A DNA stretch of 26,849 bases from a virus: positions 1 through 26,849 of IMG/VR virus record IMGVR_UViG_3300010368_000085. The stretch is one strand, 5' to 3'. The translations under genes were made by a program, and so were the position numbers. The notes under the pieces are model-generated. The model was not told the origin of the DNA and did not search any database. It saw only the letters and a program-made list of their open reading frames with translations. Positions 1 through 9,050 of the stretch are shown here, one piece after another; the first letter of the stretch is position 1, and each line of letters starts with the position of its first letter.

Positions 1-1956
1 AGCGTTTGGATTAATTAAGGATGGTACTAATCCTTGCACACGAGTATTGCGTGAATATATCCTGCTCACAGATGATCCATTGTTTTGTGCTGATCCTGTT
101 GGTATTAGTGTTATGTTAAACCCAGACGCAAACGCTCTTGATACAGACTGCTTTGGTATTCTTTGTTCTGCACTATCAGGCCATGGTAGACTGCTTCTGT
201 AATTGTCACGGATTGCGTTAAATGGTTTATCCTCCTCCTTAGGAGCATTTGCACTTCTAATAAGTTCTCCCGATTGCCAGCTTCCTGCCCAACTAGGTTG
301 TTCAAAGATTCCATCTGTTATATTAAGGCGTTGTACTTCTAATTGATTAAGAACAAAATCCAATGTTTCTGAAGCTTTGATTGTGTATATTAATCGAATC
401 TTAGTAGTTTTTGGATTAAGCTTATCCAATATTATTCTTTGAAATTCGGCGTATTGTCCATACGTAAATCTATCTAATTGTGTCGGGAACAATTCATCTG
501 CGACAAACAGATGTGCGTCTGCTTTCCCTCCTCCAGAAGGACCATCTGAACCGCTTATTTTACCTTCTCCACCTTGGTAATAAATCTGATTGCTATACTT
601 TGTTAGTCGAGCATTCCATGGATCTTGTACTGTTATTGGTCTTAAATCCTTACCTAGGCTAGGTACTCGTGTCTCGTTATTATATTCTTCAATTTGAATA
701 GAAGCTATCTCTTTTACAAATCCTGGACCCATTTTAACAAAATTCTCAAGACTTAATCTCGCTGTTCCGTCATAGTAGTTTCTATCATTTGCACGCTCGT
801 CTGGTGTCAAGTATGGTCTAGCTGGCTCGTAGTTATAGATAGCGTTTCCTATGTAAAACGATATTACCGCTGTTACTCCTGACACTCCATATATAGATCC
901 CCGAATATGCTCACGCAAGTCTGTGAGATCTATATCTTGGTATATTTGCGCAAGGTTTGTTCCGCCATTTACACCATATTGATACTTCTCTCGAGTGATA
1001 TATGTTTTTATGTTTGATAATGGGTTACTCTGTAGCACTCCACCATCTAATTGATATGGTCGTGGAAACATCATTTCCTTAGTCCAATGAAAATCCTGAT
1101 TCATCGGATCTACTGTAATTCGTTTATCTCGATTACCAATAGTTTTGGGAGACATTTCTTTTGCAATCATAGTCCCAGATAAAGACTCCCATCCATCTAA
1201 AGATGGTGTGCCATCTTCTGCTAATCCATTAGGGTTAGTAACTAAATTTGTATAGAAGAAGCTGTCAACATTTGAATTATAAACTTCTAAATTCAACGAG
1301 CCTCCATCTGTTCCACCGATATCATTGCTGACTATACAAGTATACACTCCAGCATATCGAGGTATCATGTTGGTTATGGTTAGTGAGTTGCCTTCAATTA
1401 TCCTTGATGCTCTTAATGAGCTATCGGTATCGTTAGATACAATAGACTCTCCGTCAATAAACCATCTATATGTTAAATCTTGCTGTGAATCTTTCAGTTC
1501 GAGGACGCCATTCTCTACGTTAAGTATTCTAGGTTGCTCTGCTTCGATACGTAGTGTAATGTTAACCCCTGCATGCACTTTAGTTGCACCGTCAGGAAAC
1601 AAGTACATATACTCCCTATCCAATGTTCCAGCTGCTACTGACGGTTTAACTTGCGGAGTAGATGCTTCAGCCATCGATTTGATAATTACTGGCGGACTAT
1701 TTATAATTTCTGGTAGTAGATCGTATTCGGTTTCATTTTCATTTAAGGTTGTATTAGGTGATACCGATTGTAGTGGCGGTGCTGTGCTTGTTTTGCTTTT
1801 TGCTGATACTATTACTGTAGAAGATATGCTATGTTGTTTTCCGGTCATGAGGATACCCGAAGACATTTTATGAAAAGGTCCAATGTAGGGTTGACCATCG
1901 AGTGTGACGTACTCACCCTCTTTAGCGTAATATAGGGGATACTGGTGATGATCCAT
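1..1956 (-). CDS. Large Ig-domain virion protein, 3' end cut by the window edge
   Basis: An open frame of 652 codons starts at ATG 1956 and runs off the left edge with no stop. Residues about 120-215 form an Ig-like domain: a tryptophan in TYRWFIDGE (W165), then the hallmark YAGVYTC around Y205 and C207, followed by a G-rich final strand. The B-strand cysteine appears replaced (ITLRIEA), so the usual disulphide is probably absent. After it, from about residue 225, a segment with 'NLVTN...LDGW' resembles the start of a jelly-roll carbohydrate-binding module. It lies 10 bp downstream of the preceding tail gene, at the end of the baseplate block, and is probably co-transcribed with it. Ig-like domains are common on exposed phage tail and head proteins, where they are thought to bind surface glycans. 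The adhesin or fibre role is inference; the Ig call is strong. Confidence 0.8.
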   Translation of the reverse strand, partial: MDHHQYPLYYAKEGEYVTLDGQPYIGPFHKMSSGILMTGKQHSISSTVIVSAKSKTSTAPPLQSVSPNTTLNENETEYDLLPEIINSPPVIIKSMAEASTPQVKPSVAAGTLDREYMYLFPDGATKVHAGVNITLRIEAEQPRILNVENGVLELKDSQQDLTYRWFIDGESIVSNDTDSSLRASRIIEGNSLTITNMIPRYAGVYTCIVSNDIGGTDGGSLNLEVYNSNVDSFFYTNLVTNPNGLAEDGTPSLDGWESLSGTMIAKEMSPKTIGNRDKRITVDPMNQDFHWTKEMMFPRPYQLDGGVLQSNPLSNIKTYITREKYQYGVNGGTNLAQIYQDIDLTDLREHIRGSIYGVSGVTAVISFYIGNAIYNYEPARPYLTPDERANDRNYYDGTARLSLENFVKMGPGFVKEIASIQIEEYNNETRVPSLGKDLRPITVQDPWNARLTKYSNQIYYQGGEGKISGSDGPSGGGKADAHLFVADELFPTQLDRFTYGQYAEFQRIILDKLNPKTTKIRLIYTIKASETLDFVLNQLEVQRLNITDGIFEQPSWAGSWQSGELIRSANAPKEEDKPFNAIRDNYRSSLPWPDSAEQRIPKQSVSRAFASGFNITLIPTGSAQNNGSSVSRIYSRNTRVQGLVPSLINPNA

Positions 1957-1966
1957 ATAATAACTT

Positions 1967-3079
1967 TTAGTTTCGTTCTATCTTAAAGATCCAATTTCGA
2001 TCATAGATATCATAACTCACTCCATCTTCTTGTGGTATTTTAAGCAATAGCCTATAGTACCTCTCCGGTTGAAAGCTGTCTAGGTGTAGCTTAACGTAGC
2101 TACCTCTATCGTCGTGGCTTAGGTGTGTGTAGTCGCTAAAACCAATAACGCTATCATCTGAATGTGCGTAATACACTGCATATTGTGATCCGCTTGGTAA
2201 TCTATATTGATCTAAGAATAAAGACGATGTTTGATAGATTATTGCTGGGTATCTGTATCGTGGTGCAAATGTAAGTCTTGGTCTTGCACCTTCTTTATAA
2301 CGTTCTCGTAGGTTTGTGCATACAACATTAAACTCTTGTTCTGTATCGATAATAGAAAGCGATCCAGTAGTAACACTGTCATTGTATCTAGCCTCAATTA
2401 CCGGTGAATATATTGTTTGCGTCTCTTTACTATAGAATTGGAATTTTTTGAACTTCTGCAAATCTTGCTCTGCAATGTCGTTCTTCTTTATGATGATTCC
2501 GTTGAATTCTATAGAGCCGCTCTGAACTTGTCTTATTATGGATGTAATATCCATATCAACATCCGTAGTAGTATAATCGAAGGATTGCGATGCTGCGCTA
2601 GATGTGTACCAATTACCTCCTCCAGGATTAACTTGCCAAGAAGCTGTGACTTGAGCAGCGTATGAGGATGTTACCCATATGTTAAATATATCTGTCTTTC
2701 CAGCTTTGTAGTACCAACTCACTCCTTCAGTGTTAGCTGGAGAGATAGAGCTCCTACCGACTCCCATCTCCCACGATCCGGAAATTGGATAAGCTTCTAG
2801 GCTATATTCTACAGGAATTTCTTCTGCCGCTGTTGCGAATAACTTCACACCAAAATCAAAGTTATTTGGGTCATAACCTAAACTTACAATACTAGCTGAT
2901 ATTGATGTATAATCAAAATTAAGCAATATTCTTGAGTTATAGCTTGCAGTTACGGCTCCACTGACAGATCCGGTGGCACCTATTTTTATCAGCTCTAATA
3001 CCTGATCACGTCCAGTGTTTCTTTCTGGATCGTTTTCATATATTGTAGCGTCTTTTGTTGGATAAAATCTTAGTATCAT
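1967..3079 (-). CDS. Baseplate-proximal structural protein with DNRLRE-like N-terminus
   Basis: A 370-aa protein whose ATG lies 1 nt after the stop of the gp6 gene. The N-terminus (residues about 5-60: DATIYE, then N-x-G, then SRILLNFD) resembles the DNRLRE/disaggregatase-type beta-sandwich found in secreted and cell-surface proteins. The rest is rich in Ser, Tyr, Thr and beta-strand patterns, including 'WYTSSAASQSFDYTTTDVD', and has no TM segment or signal peptide. Its place directly after gp6 is where T4 carries genes 7 and 8, and its size is close to that of gp8 (about 330 aa). I cannot see sequence identity to gp8, so that equivalence is positional only. It is most likely a wedge-associated or tail-surface protein. 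Confidence 0.6.
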   Translation of the reverse strand: MILRFYPTKDATIYENDPERNTGRDQVLELIKIGATGSVSGAVTASYNSRILLNFDYTSISASIVSLGYDPNNFDFGVKLFATAAEEIPVEYSLEAYPISGSWEMGVGRSSISPANTEGVSWYYKAGKTDIFNIWVTSSYAAQVTASWQVNPGGGNWYTSSAASQSFDYTTTDVDMDITSIIRQVQSGSIEFNGIIIKKNDIAEQDLQKFKKFQFYSKETQTIYSPVIEARYNDSVTTGSLSIIDTEQEFNVVCTNLRERYKEGARPRLTFAPRYRYPAIIYQTSSLFLDQYRLPSGSQYAVYYAHSDDSVIGFSDYTHLSHDDRGSYVKLHLDSFQPERYYRLLLKIPQEDGVSYDIYDRNWIFKIERN

Positions 3080-3080
3080 G

Positions 3081-5045
3081 CTAGTATGTTGCTATTCGTC
3101 CTTTAATATCGTTATCTGGGTATTTTACCTCGAAGATCATTGGATCTAAACTAGGGTATGTAATTCCGTTTCTTGTTGCAGTAATAATGTCATAAGATAT
3201 ACTGCTATATCCTAAAGCTGCGTTATCTAGGTTCTTTAAAGATAGGTTGGTTACAGTTTGTACACCTCTTGTTCCAAGCAAGATACTGATGATGTCTGAA
3301 TGGATGATAGGTTGGTTAATTTGCCATCTATCAATTTCAAAATGCCTCTTTACTGCTTGCACACATCTCAACAACACTTCATTTGCATTTTGATCACGGA
3401 ATGGTATGATATCAAAATTGACTTGTATATTCACAATGTATCCGTCTCGTAAGTTGATGCTATCCGTTAACATCCTATATTGTGATAGGTATGTTTTAAG
3501 ATTTTCCTTTATAGCTGTGTTAGTAGCAACTAGTTGTTTATCGGCATTGTAACCTAGCACGTACATATTCATAGCTAACGGATTAGCTGCTATATCAGTT
3601 GAATCACTTGTCAGTAGGTTGTTTTGCTCGTCTGGTGTTATAAACACTTTAGACACGCTTCCAAACTTTGGTGGCATAGATAATGCACGAATCATATAGT
3701 CCTCCCTCGTTACAGCTCTGTTCTGTGTAGATAATTGCATAAGTGCTTTTTGTCGAATCTCTTCTAAAGTTTCTTGAGATCGGCCTCCAGCTGCTGGCGT
3801 AGGGTTGTTTATTGCGATTGAATTTAGAATTGTAGAATTTAGTGTTCCTGTGTCCTGTGGGAAATTAATTGTATTTGTATCAACAGCTATTAAATTTGTA
3901 ATTGTATTGCTTGCTACATTTGATCTAGTACCTCCTCCCACTAAATACGTTACTGTTAGTGTTGTATTTGATGGAGCTATTCCGTAACTTTTTGTAAAGC
4001 CTGGAGCATTTGGATCGATAGATTGATCGATGTCTATTTTTCCAGTTGGGAGATTTAACCCAATATTCTCCGGAGTTGGTAATAATTCTTCATCTGCTGA
4101 GTTACTTATACCACTACCAAATTGTACCTCTACACCATCATCTAAAATACGAGTTACAAATCGTCTTGGTACTTTTTTAAGTTTTAATAAATAAGGTATC
4201 TCATTGCTGTATATGGCTGCGTCTGGATCGTTTAGTTGTGTATTTTCAACTGCTTCAAATACTGTATCTTGAGCTAAATATGGAACCTCTGTCCACACAT
4301 TACCATCCGAATCGATTATACTATCTATCCCTATAAAGTTTGGTGATTCGTTTATATTACGATTGTTTGCAAAAGGTATCTTAAACTTATAAAACTTTTC
4401 AACCGCTTCTACAGTAACTTCTTGGGTTTGTGGTACTGCAGATACAGCTCTTATCTTCTTTTTTGCCAAATAGTACTCCGGATTACCGTCACCATCAATA
4501 CTATATACTGTGAATTCTACTGGATCATTTGTAGTATCAACTGAGAAATCCACAGCTTCTTGTATGTAGAAGTTGATTGTGGTGTTTCGTGTTTCGCTTC
4601 TAGCTGTTGAAAAGGTGTTTTCTACTAATTCTGATAAATTAGCTTGTACCTGCATCCCAGGCTGTATATATAGCGCATACCTCATATCAGGTGCTGCATT
4701 CTCTCCAGTTCCAGTTGATGGCATTAGTTGAAACACATCTAAGTCTACCGCTGAAGGAACACTAACCATAGGCTTGTATCCCATAGCAGCTGCTATCGCT
4801 AACACATTCCTTCTTTCTGTGGCTTGCAATAATAATGATTCCTTAAACTGAGAATCTATGTAATAGTTGAGTGTGTCTCCTACATACGAGATGAGCTCTA
4901 GGAACATCATACCTGGTGAAGCTTCGTTGAAATCATTATACGTGTTTGGATAATAATTCTTAACGAAATCTACCAACCCCTGCTTTATAGAGTCGAAATC
5001 TCTACCTAAGTATTTTACGTCCTTTGATGTTGTGTGATCTGGCAT
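3081..5045 (-). CDS. 6: Baseplate wedge protein gp6 (Baseplate_J-like)
   Basis: A 654-aa homologue of the T4 gp6/Baseplate J family, which forms the continuous inner ring of the contractile baseplate and holds the wedges together through sheath contraction. The family N-terminus is clear at residues 10-100: F-V-K-N-Y-Y-P then DFNEASPGMMFLELISYVGD, then a helix with 'ATERRNVLAIAAAMGYKP'. Around residue 308 there is the FGSGIS loop. Near residue 448 there is the typical 'TREDYMIRA...FGSVSK' segment that starts the C-terminal domain. T4 gp6 is 660 aa, so the length fits. It follows the gp25 gene by 4 nt, the usual 25-6 order in T4-like phages. The start ATG at 5045 is the first in frame and fits the junction. 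Confidence 0.92.
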   Translation of the reverse strand: MPDHTTSKDVKYLGRDFDSIKQGLVDFVKNYYPNTYNDFNEASPGMMFLELISYVGDTLNYYIDSQFKESLLLQATERRNVLAIAAAMGYKPMVSVPSAVDLDVFQLMPSTGTGENAAPDMRYALYIQPGMQVQANLSELVENTFSTARSETRNTTINFYIQEAVDFSVDTTNDPVEFTVYSIDGDGNPEYYLAKKKIRAVSAVPQTQEVTVEAVEKFYKFKIPFANNRNINESPNFIGIDSIIDSDGNVWTEVPYLAQDTVFEAVENTQLNDPDAAIYSNEIPYLLKLKKVPRRFVTRILDDGVEVQFGSGISNSADEELLPTPENIGLNLPTGKIDIDQSIDPNAPGFTKSYGIAPSNTTLTVTYLVGGGTRSNVASNTITNLIAVDTNTINFPQDTGTLNSTILNSIAINNPTPAAGGRSQETLEEIRQKALMQLSTQNRAVTREDYMIRALSMPPKFGSVSKVFITPDEQNNLLTSDSTDIAANPLAMNMYVLGYNADKQLVATNTAIKENLKTYLSQYRMLTDSINLRDGYIVNIQVNFDIIPFRDQNANEVLLRCVQAVKRHFEIDRWQINQPIIHSDIISILLGTRGVQTVTNLSLKNLDNAALGYSSISYDIITATRNGITYPSLDPMIFEVKYPDNDIKGRIATY

Positions 5046-5049
5046 AATA

Positions 5050-5478
5050 TTATTGCTCTTGGTTGTCTAGTGTTACGTCTATTTGTCTTGTATCAAATTG
5101 ATTTCCAATCAAGTTTATCGAAAGGCTTATGTTAATTTGATTTGGATTAGTCTGTGACCTTGCAACTTGTAAGTTAGCAATGTTAATATACGGTAGTTGC
5201 ACTTCAAAGTTTGTTCGAATTGTATCATCTATTGCTTCAACTAACTCATCTGTTGAGTTTTCAAATAACACACCACGTAAATTACAACCCCAAGATGGTC
5301 TCATTGGACGCTCTCCGTGATTAGTTAGTAGTAAGTTTTTAGCGTTGGCTACTGCTTGGTTTATTGTAATATAATTCAATTGAAACTGAGAACCAGCATA
5401 TGATCCCATAGGCAAGTCTATGCCAATGGCTACGTCGTTTTCAAAATCTAGTGCTGGTTGTGTTATTTCAATTGCCAT
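5050..5478 (-). CDS. 25: Baseplate wedge protein gp25 (GPW/gp25 family)
   Basis: A 142-aa protein of the gp25/GpW-gp25 family, which initiates sheath assembly at the baseplate and docks onto gp6. The signature ERPMRPSWGCNLRGVLFE (residues 56-73) matches the family's E-R-x-M-x-P-x-x-G-C core. It is followed by a helix (STDELVEAIDDTIRTNF) and a two-strand 'PYINIANLQV...INISLSINL' ending, as expected. T4 gp25 is 132 aa. The start ATG at 5478 shares one base with the stop of the upstream gene (TAATG type), and the gp6 gene follows after 4 nt, so the three are translationally close. The older label 'lysozyme' for this family is not supported by catalytic residues. Confidence 0.93.
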   Translation of the reverse strand: MAIEITQPALDFENDVAIGIDLPMGSYAGSQFQLNYITINQAVANAKNLLLTNHGERPMRPSWGCNLRGVLFENSTDELVEAIDDTIRTNFEVQLPYINIANLQVARSQTNPNQINISLSINLIGNQFDTRQIDVTLDNQEQ

Positions 5479-5939
5479 TATTTTCTAGTATTAATTGCTT
5501 CTGCTTTTTGTAACACTTGAGAATAATCCTTCATAAACGCTGCTGTTGGATCGTTTGGGTTTAATGCAGGAGCTGAGTAAGCTGATTGATCGTGTTCTTG
5601 ATTCATCATATAACCAAACCCTTGAGCCTGATCTGCTGTAAACATTTCACTCATACTAGGAAACGATTGATCATCCTCAATCACTGGGGATGTACCATTT
5701 CTCATAGCGTTAGCTGTTTCAGCTAGAATACTATCTAGACCTGTATTGCCAGTTAGCGCTTTAATTGTTTGCTTTGGTTGAGGTTTAGGTTCAGCCAAAA
5801 ACATCTCTTGTGTGCTTTTAGGTGCTTGTGATGGTTGCGGAGCTCTTCCCAAAGCTTCCCTTAACTCCTCTCGTATAACCGTTCGCACTTCTTTTTTAAT
5901 GATCTCCTTTAAGACCTTTGCAAAATCTACTGCTTTCAT
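5478..5939 (-). CDS. Unknown 153-aa protein at the head of the gp25-gp6 unit
   Basis: I do not recognise this family. Residues 1-30 form a strongly charged amphipathic helix (FAKVLKEIIKKEVRTVIREEL). The rest is rich in Pro, Gln, Ala and Met and looks largely disordered, with no cysteine and no TM segment. It is the first gene behind a putative late promoter (5955-5963) and overlaps the gp25 start by one base, so it is almost certainly a late virion or assembly protein. It could be a small baseplate protein or chaperone occupying a gp53-like position, but nothing in the sequence proves this. The helical N-terminus loosely resembles that of the 233-aa gene at 25886-26587. Confidence 0.75.
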   Translation of the reverse strand: MKAVDFAKVLKEIIKKEVRTVIREELREALGRAPQPSQAPKSTQEMFLAEPKPQPKQTIKALTGNTGLDSILAETANAMRNGTSPVIEDDQSFPSMSEMFTADQAQGFGYMMNQEHDQSAYSAPALNPNDPTAAFMKDYSQVLQKAEAINTRK

Positions 5940-5954
5940 ATTTGTATTGTTTTA

Positions 5955-5963
5955 TATAAATAG
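5955..5963 (-). promoter_or_regulatory. Putative late promoter element CTATTTATA
   Basis: On the gene strand CTATTTATA ends 15 nt before the ATG of the 153-aa gene and is followed by an A-rich stretch (TAAAACAATACAAAT). It is one of five near-identical elements in the window, all just upstream of genes that start probable late units. A TATAAATA also sits at 5974-5981, overlapping the upstream stop codon. That sequence equals the T4 late promoter core, so either one could be the true start signal. Confidence 0.5.
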
Positions 5964-5972
5964 GGCTTAATT

Positions 5973-8900
5973 TTATTTATAGCCCTTGAATGGAAATGGT
6001 GGTATTCCAGTTGCTGGATTTGGTATGCATAACCCTTGCACGCTATCTAGTTGTTTTTCAAAGTTTTTAGCCAGCTCACGAACTGCTGCTTCGTAACCTT
6101 CTATTCGTCCGTTAACCTTTAACCGTTTCATTGGCTTTATAAACAATACTTGAAAGGTTGTGCCAACAGAATTCTGCCAGCTAGCTCCGGTCCAAAATAA
6201 TTGCGTAGCTGTGATGTACATTAATGATGCAGCGGCTTGATCAGCAAAATCCTTTCGTCTCACAATTTGCTGCAGTCGTTGCTCGTATTGTTGTTTGTTT
6301 TTTTGAATTTCATTCTTAACACGCTGCTTTAAGGCTATAAGTTGATCGTTTACTTGCTTTTTAATAAATGCTTCGAATTGTTTTATTAACTCAACCACTT
6401 CTAGTATAAGCATGCTTATTAATGAACCTTTTCCTTTTTCAATCGCCTCATATATGTTTACTAGCTTATTATACAACTGCTGCTCTTCTTGTGGAGTTAT
6501 TGTTCCTAAAATCTTAGCTAGTGCTACTTTTGTTTTGACAAGATACTCTCTTTCAAAGCTTTGCAATACTCTTACCAACGCTTGTGATTGTAGGGTTTCA
6601 GCAATAGGATCGCTTTTGCTAATTATAATCAGTTTTTTAACTTCCGTTATAATTTCATCAGGCTTTGCCTGACCACTAAATATTGTTTCGAGGCTTTCCA
6701 GTAGTTTATCTATTATTGGTGATATCCCTCTAACACCTCCCTGATTAAATAATGTTTGTGATTGAATTGCTGATTGTGCTATTCGTTCGTACTCCCTCTT
6801 TATTGTAGATCCAAAAGATATCGTACTCTTGTAACTAGACACATCTTGTGCTATTGTTGTAATGATTGAAACATAAGTGTCGATCTTTCTCAGTGTATCA
6901 ACCTCTTTCAGTAAAATTCGATTTCGATCCTCCTCTTGTTTGTATTTAGGGCTTTGTGGATCCACCCCTACTGTGTTAAAATTGAATAAGGCACTTGCCA
7001 CTTTTCGCATAATTGGATCGTTGGTAGCTGCTGATATTTTTCCTTGTGATAAGTTTGTAGCAAGCTTAACTGCATTTGCTGCTAATAACGATACGGCTTC
7101 GGTTTTTTTTGTTGTCTGCTCCACTTGGACCTTATATTGCTCGATCACCTCAGCTTTTTCCTTTGCTGCTTGTTTTTTTGTAGCAATATCTTCTGTCTTT
7201 GTTGGAATTGGTAACGCTGCTATAAGTTTAGCTTCAAGATCTCTTTTGTACTTATCGAGGTTTATTTGTTGCTTCTTGATAAAACTATCGATATCATTTT
7301 GAACTTTTTTACGAAACCCATCCGCATCGCTAAATAAGTCTTGCAACTCTTTAAGTACGCTTAATATTGTTTGTTTTGGTTGTTCACGACGGTTTTTACG
7401 TGTAGCTTTATCTTTTGATCTATCCTTTATCTTATTTACAAAAACGCCTTTGAGTTCTAATAACAAATCTTTTAAGTCAATCAAATCCTCCTTTAATCCT
7501 AACACTTTATTGTGTAGTTGATCGTATGTTGTATCAGTTTCCTCAAATAATTTTTTTACATCTATAAAATTAAGGTTTGCATCTGTAATTACTTTTACTA
7601 GAGGTGTTTCTGCGATTACACTAGATCCGTGATCTCTTAGATAAGTTATTAGTTTCTGTTTTGATGCTAAATCCGGATTAGGTGTAAATCTTATTTGCTG
7701 TAGGTCTTCTGTATTTTGCTTTGTGTTTGTTTTTAGACTCTCCACCTTAGATTGCAAGTTTACGACTGTATTTAACACCTCGTCCTTAATGACAAGTCCA
7801 GCGTTAACAAGGGCAGTTGATTTTTGTATTAGAGCAGTTGCTGTTTTTATGTTTTTAGTTGTTGTTGTTACTGTTGACTTAATTTTATCTTTCAAATCTT
7901 CAGCCCTCTCTTTCCTCGCTTTAAATGATTTTTTCTTGTCACCAAGATTAAAGGCTTTTAATTTACTCTGCTTCTGAGCCAGTTCTCGTATCTTTCTGTC
8001 TAACGATTGTTTTATAACTTCAGTACTTCTTTGTAACTGCTCTTTAATTCGTTTTCTTTTTATACGAATTAGCTCTTCAAGTTTTTTAATCTCTGGTTCA
8101 ACATAAAACTTTATAACTCCCAACCTATCACTAGCTGCAATGGCTTTCCTTAAAACCTCCTCCGTCTGTTGATCAAACTTTTCACCCTTCTGTTTGAGGT
8201 CAATAATCAACTCACCCAAGCTTTCTGGAGAAATTAGTCCACTACTTATTCGTACCATTTTTACCACAACTTGCTCAAGTCTTTGTCTAACGTAATCAAT
8301 CTGCTGCTGTTGATCAAATTGCTCAAACACTCTCACGCTTGATTGAGTATCTGCTTTTACTTTACCAAAAAATTCGCTAACCCTTTGTATTGCAACTATA
8401 ACCTGTCTTGGATTAGTAAAATCTAAATTAAGCAATGAATCTACGATAGCTGCTTCTGCAGGGAAGCGTGTCTTGAACTCCTGCTCAATATCAAAACTAT
8501 CTCCTAGTGATTCAAGCTCTTCAAACGAAAAACTTAATACATCTTCTTTAACTGCTTTTAATTGCTTAACAAAGATTTCAAATATCTTCTTGACACCTTC
8601 AATTGTGTTTTTTACTTCTTGAGGTATTGAAGCCACTTGCGTTTTAAGGTCGTTTACTCTTTGTATCGTTGTCTGTAAAAGTTTAGTTTGATACTCTGCC
8701 TTTCGTATGATACCCTCTAACGCTCGCCTCTTCACTTCTATGTTTTCTTTTGATAATACAATCTCGCGAGCTGTGTAGAATTGGTCAATTGTGTTTTTGA
8801 ATCGTACTCTACTCGCTTCATTAAAGGGTTTACCAAATACATCTAATGGACCAGTGCCCACTGGAGCGGGAGCTCCTAATGCTGCGGGTGATGGAAGTGT

Positions 8901-9050
8901 TGGTGATATTCCTAACGGCATGCCTTTTGAAAGAGCTCGCATGTAATATCTTGTAATGCCTTCAGCGTATTCTTGCACATTCGCAAACTCTCCATCTCGC
9001 AAATCTTTCAACAAAGGTTGAACAAAGTCTATTTCGAAATTAACTGGCAC
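5973..9050 (-). CDS. Very large coiled-coil tail/baseplate protein
   Basis: A 1025-aa, Lys/Glu/Gln-rich, mostly helical protein. Long heptad-like stretches run through residues about 100-680 (for example KKLEELIRIKRKRIKEQLQR and DKYKRDLEAKLI), and again at about 880-935. The last 80 residues are different: more globular, with 'LMYITATQLFWTGASWQN' and a Pro/Gly-rich tail. There are no TM helices and no catalytic motif. The start is GTG at 9050, sharing one base with the preceding TAG; the next Met is about 36 codons inside. It lies between the M15 peptidase and gp25 genes, so a tape-measure-like, hub or long scaffold role is possible. It lacks the hydrophobic helices typical of tape measures. 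I do not recognise the family. Confidence 0.8.
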   Translation of the reverse strand: MPVNFEIDFVQPLLKDLRDGEFANVQEYAEGITRYYMRALSKGMPLGISPTLPSPAALGAPAPVGTGPLDVFGKPFNEASRVRFKNTIDQFYTAREIVLSKENIEVKRRALEGIIRKAEYQTKLLQTTIQRVNDLKTQVASIPQEVKNTIEGVKKIFEIFVKQLKAVKEDVLSFSFEELESLGDSFDIEQEFKTRFPAEAAIVDSLLNLDFTNPRQVIVAIQRVSEFFGKVKADTQSSVRVFEQFDQQQQIDYVRQRLEQVVVKMVRISSGLISPESLGELIIDLKQKGEKFDQQTEEVLRKAIAASDRLGVIKFYVEPEIKKLEELIRIKRKRIKEQLQRSTEVIKQSLDRKIRELAQKQSKLKAFNLGDKKKSFKARKERAEDLKDKIKSTVTTTTKNIKTATALIQKSTALVNAGLVIKDEVLNTVVNLQSKVESLKTNTKQNTEDLQQIRFTPNPDLASKQKLITYLRDHGSSVIAETPLVKVITDANLNFIDVKKLFEETDTTYDQLHNKVLGLKEDLIDLKDLLLELKGVFVNKIKDRSKDKATRKNRREQPKQTILSVLKELQDLFSDADGFRKKVQNDIDSFIKKQQINLDKYKRDLEAKLIAALPIPTKTEDIATKKQAAKEKAEVIEQYKVQVEQTTKKTEAVSLLAANAVKLATNLSQGKISAATNDPIMRKVASALFNFNTVGVDPQSPKYKQEEDRNRILLKEVDTLRKIDTYVSIITTIAQDVSSYKSTISFGSTIKREYERIAQSAIQSQTLFNQGGVRGISPIIDKLLESLETIFSGQAKPDEIITEVKKLIIISKSDPIAETLQSQALVRVLQSFEREYLVKTKVALAKILGTITPQEEQQLYNKLVNIYEAIEKGKGSLISMLILEVVELIKQFEAFIKKQVNDQLIALKQRVKNEIQKNKQQYEQRLQQIVRRKDFADQAAASLMYITATQLFWTGASWQNSVGTTFQVLFIKPMKRLKVNGRIEGYEAAVRELAKNFEKQLDSVQGLCIPNPATGIPPFPFKGYK

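Noticed and set aside
111-314. A 67-aa minus-strand frame near the left edge
   Set aside because: It is out of frame with the continuous 652-codon Ig-domain gene that covers it, and it shows no motif.
1325-1873. A 182-aa open frame on the plus strand
   Set aside because: It lies fully inside the opposite-strand Ig-domain gene, is low in recognisable domain features and has no neighbours on its strand; it is an antisense shadow.
5050-5478. Lysozyme activity of the gp25 homologue
   Set aside because: The family was once labelled lysozyme, but no catalytic glutamate context is visible and the domain is a structural wedge protein.
6877-7302. A 141-aa hydrophobic plus-strand frame (and similar ones at 6412-6672 and 7723-7977)
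   Set aside because: They mirror the Lys/Glu-rich coiled-coil gene; complement codons of Lys and Glu read as Phe and Leu, so the apparent membrane character is an artefact.
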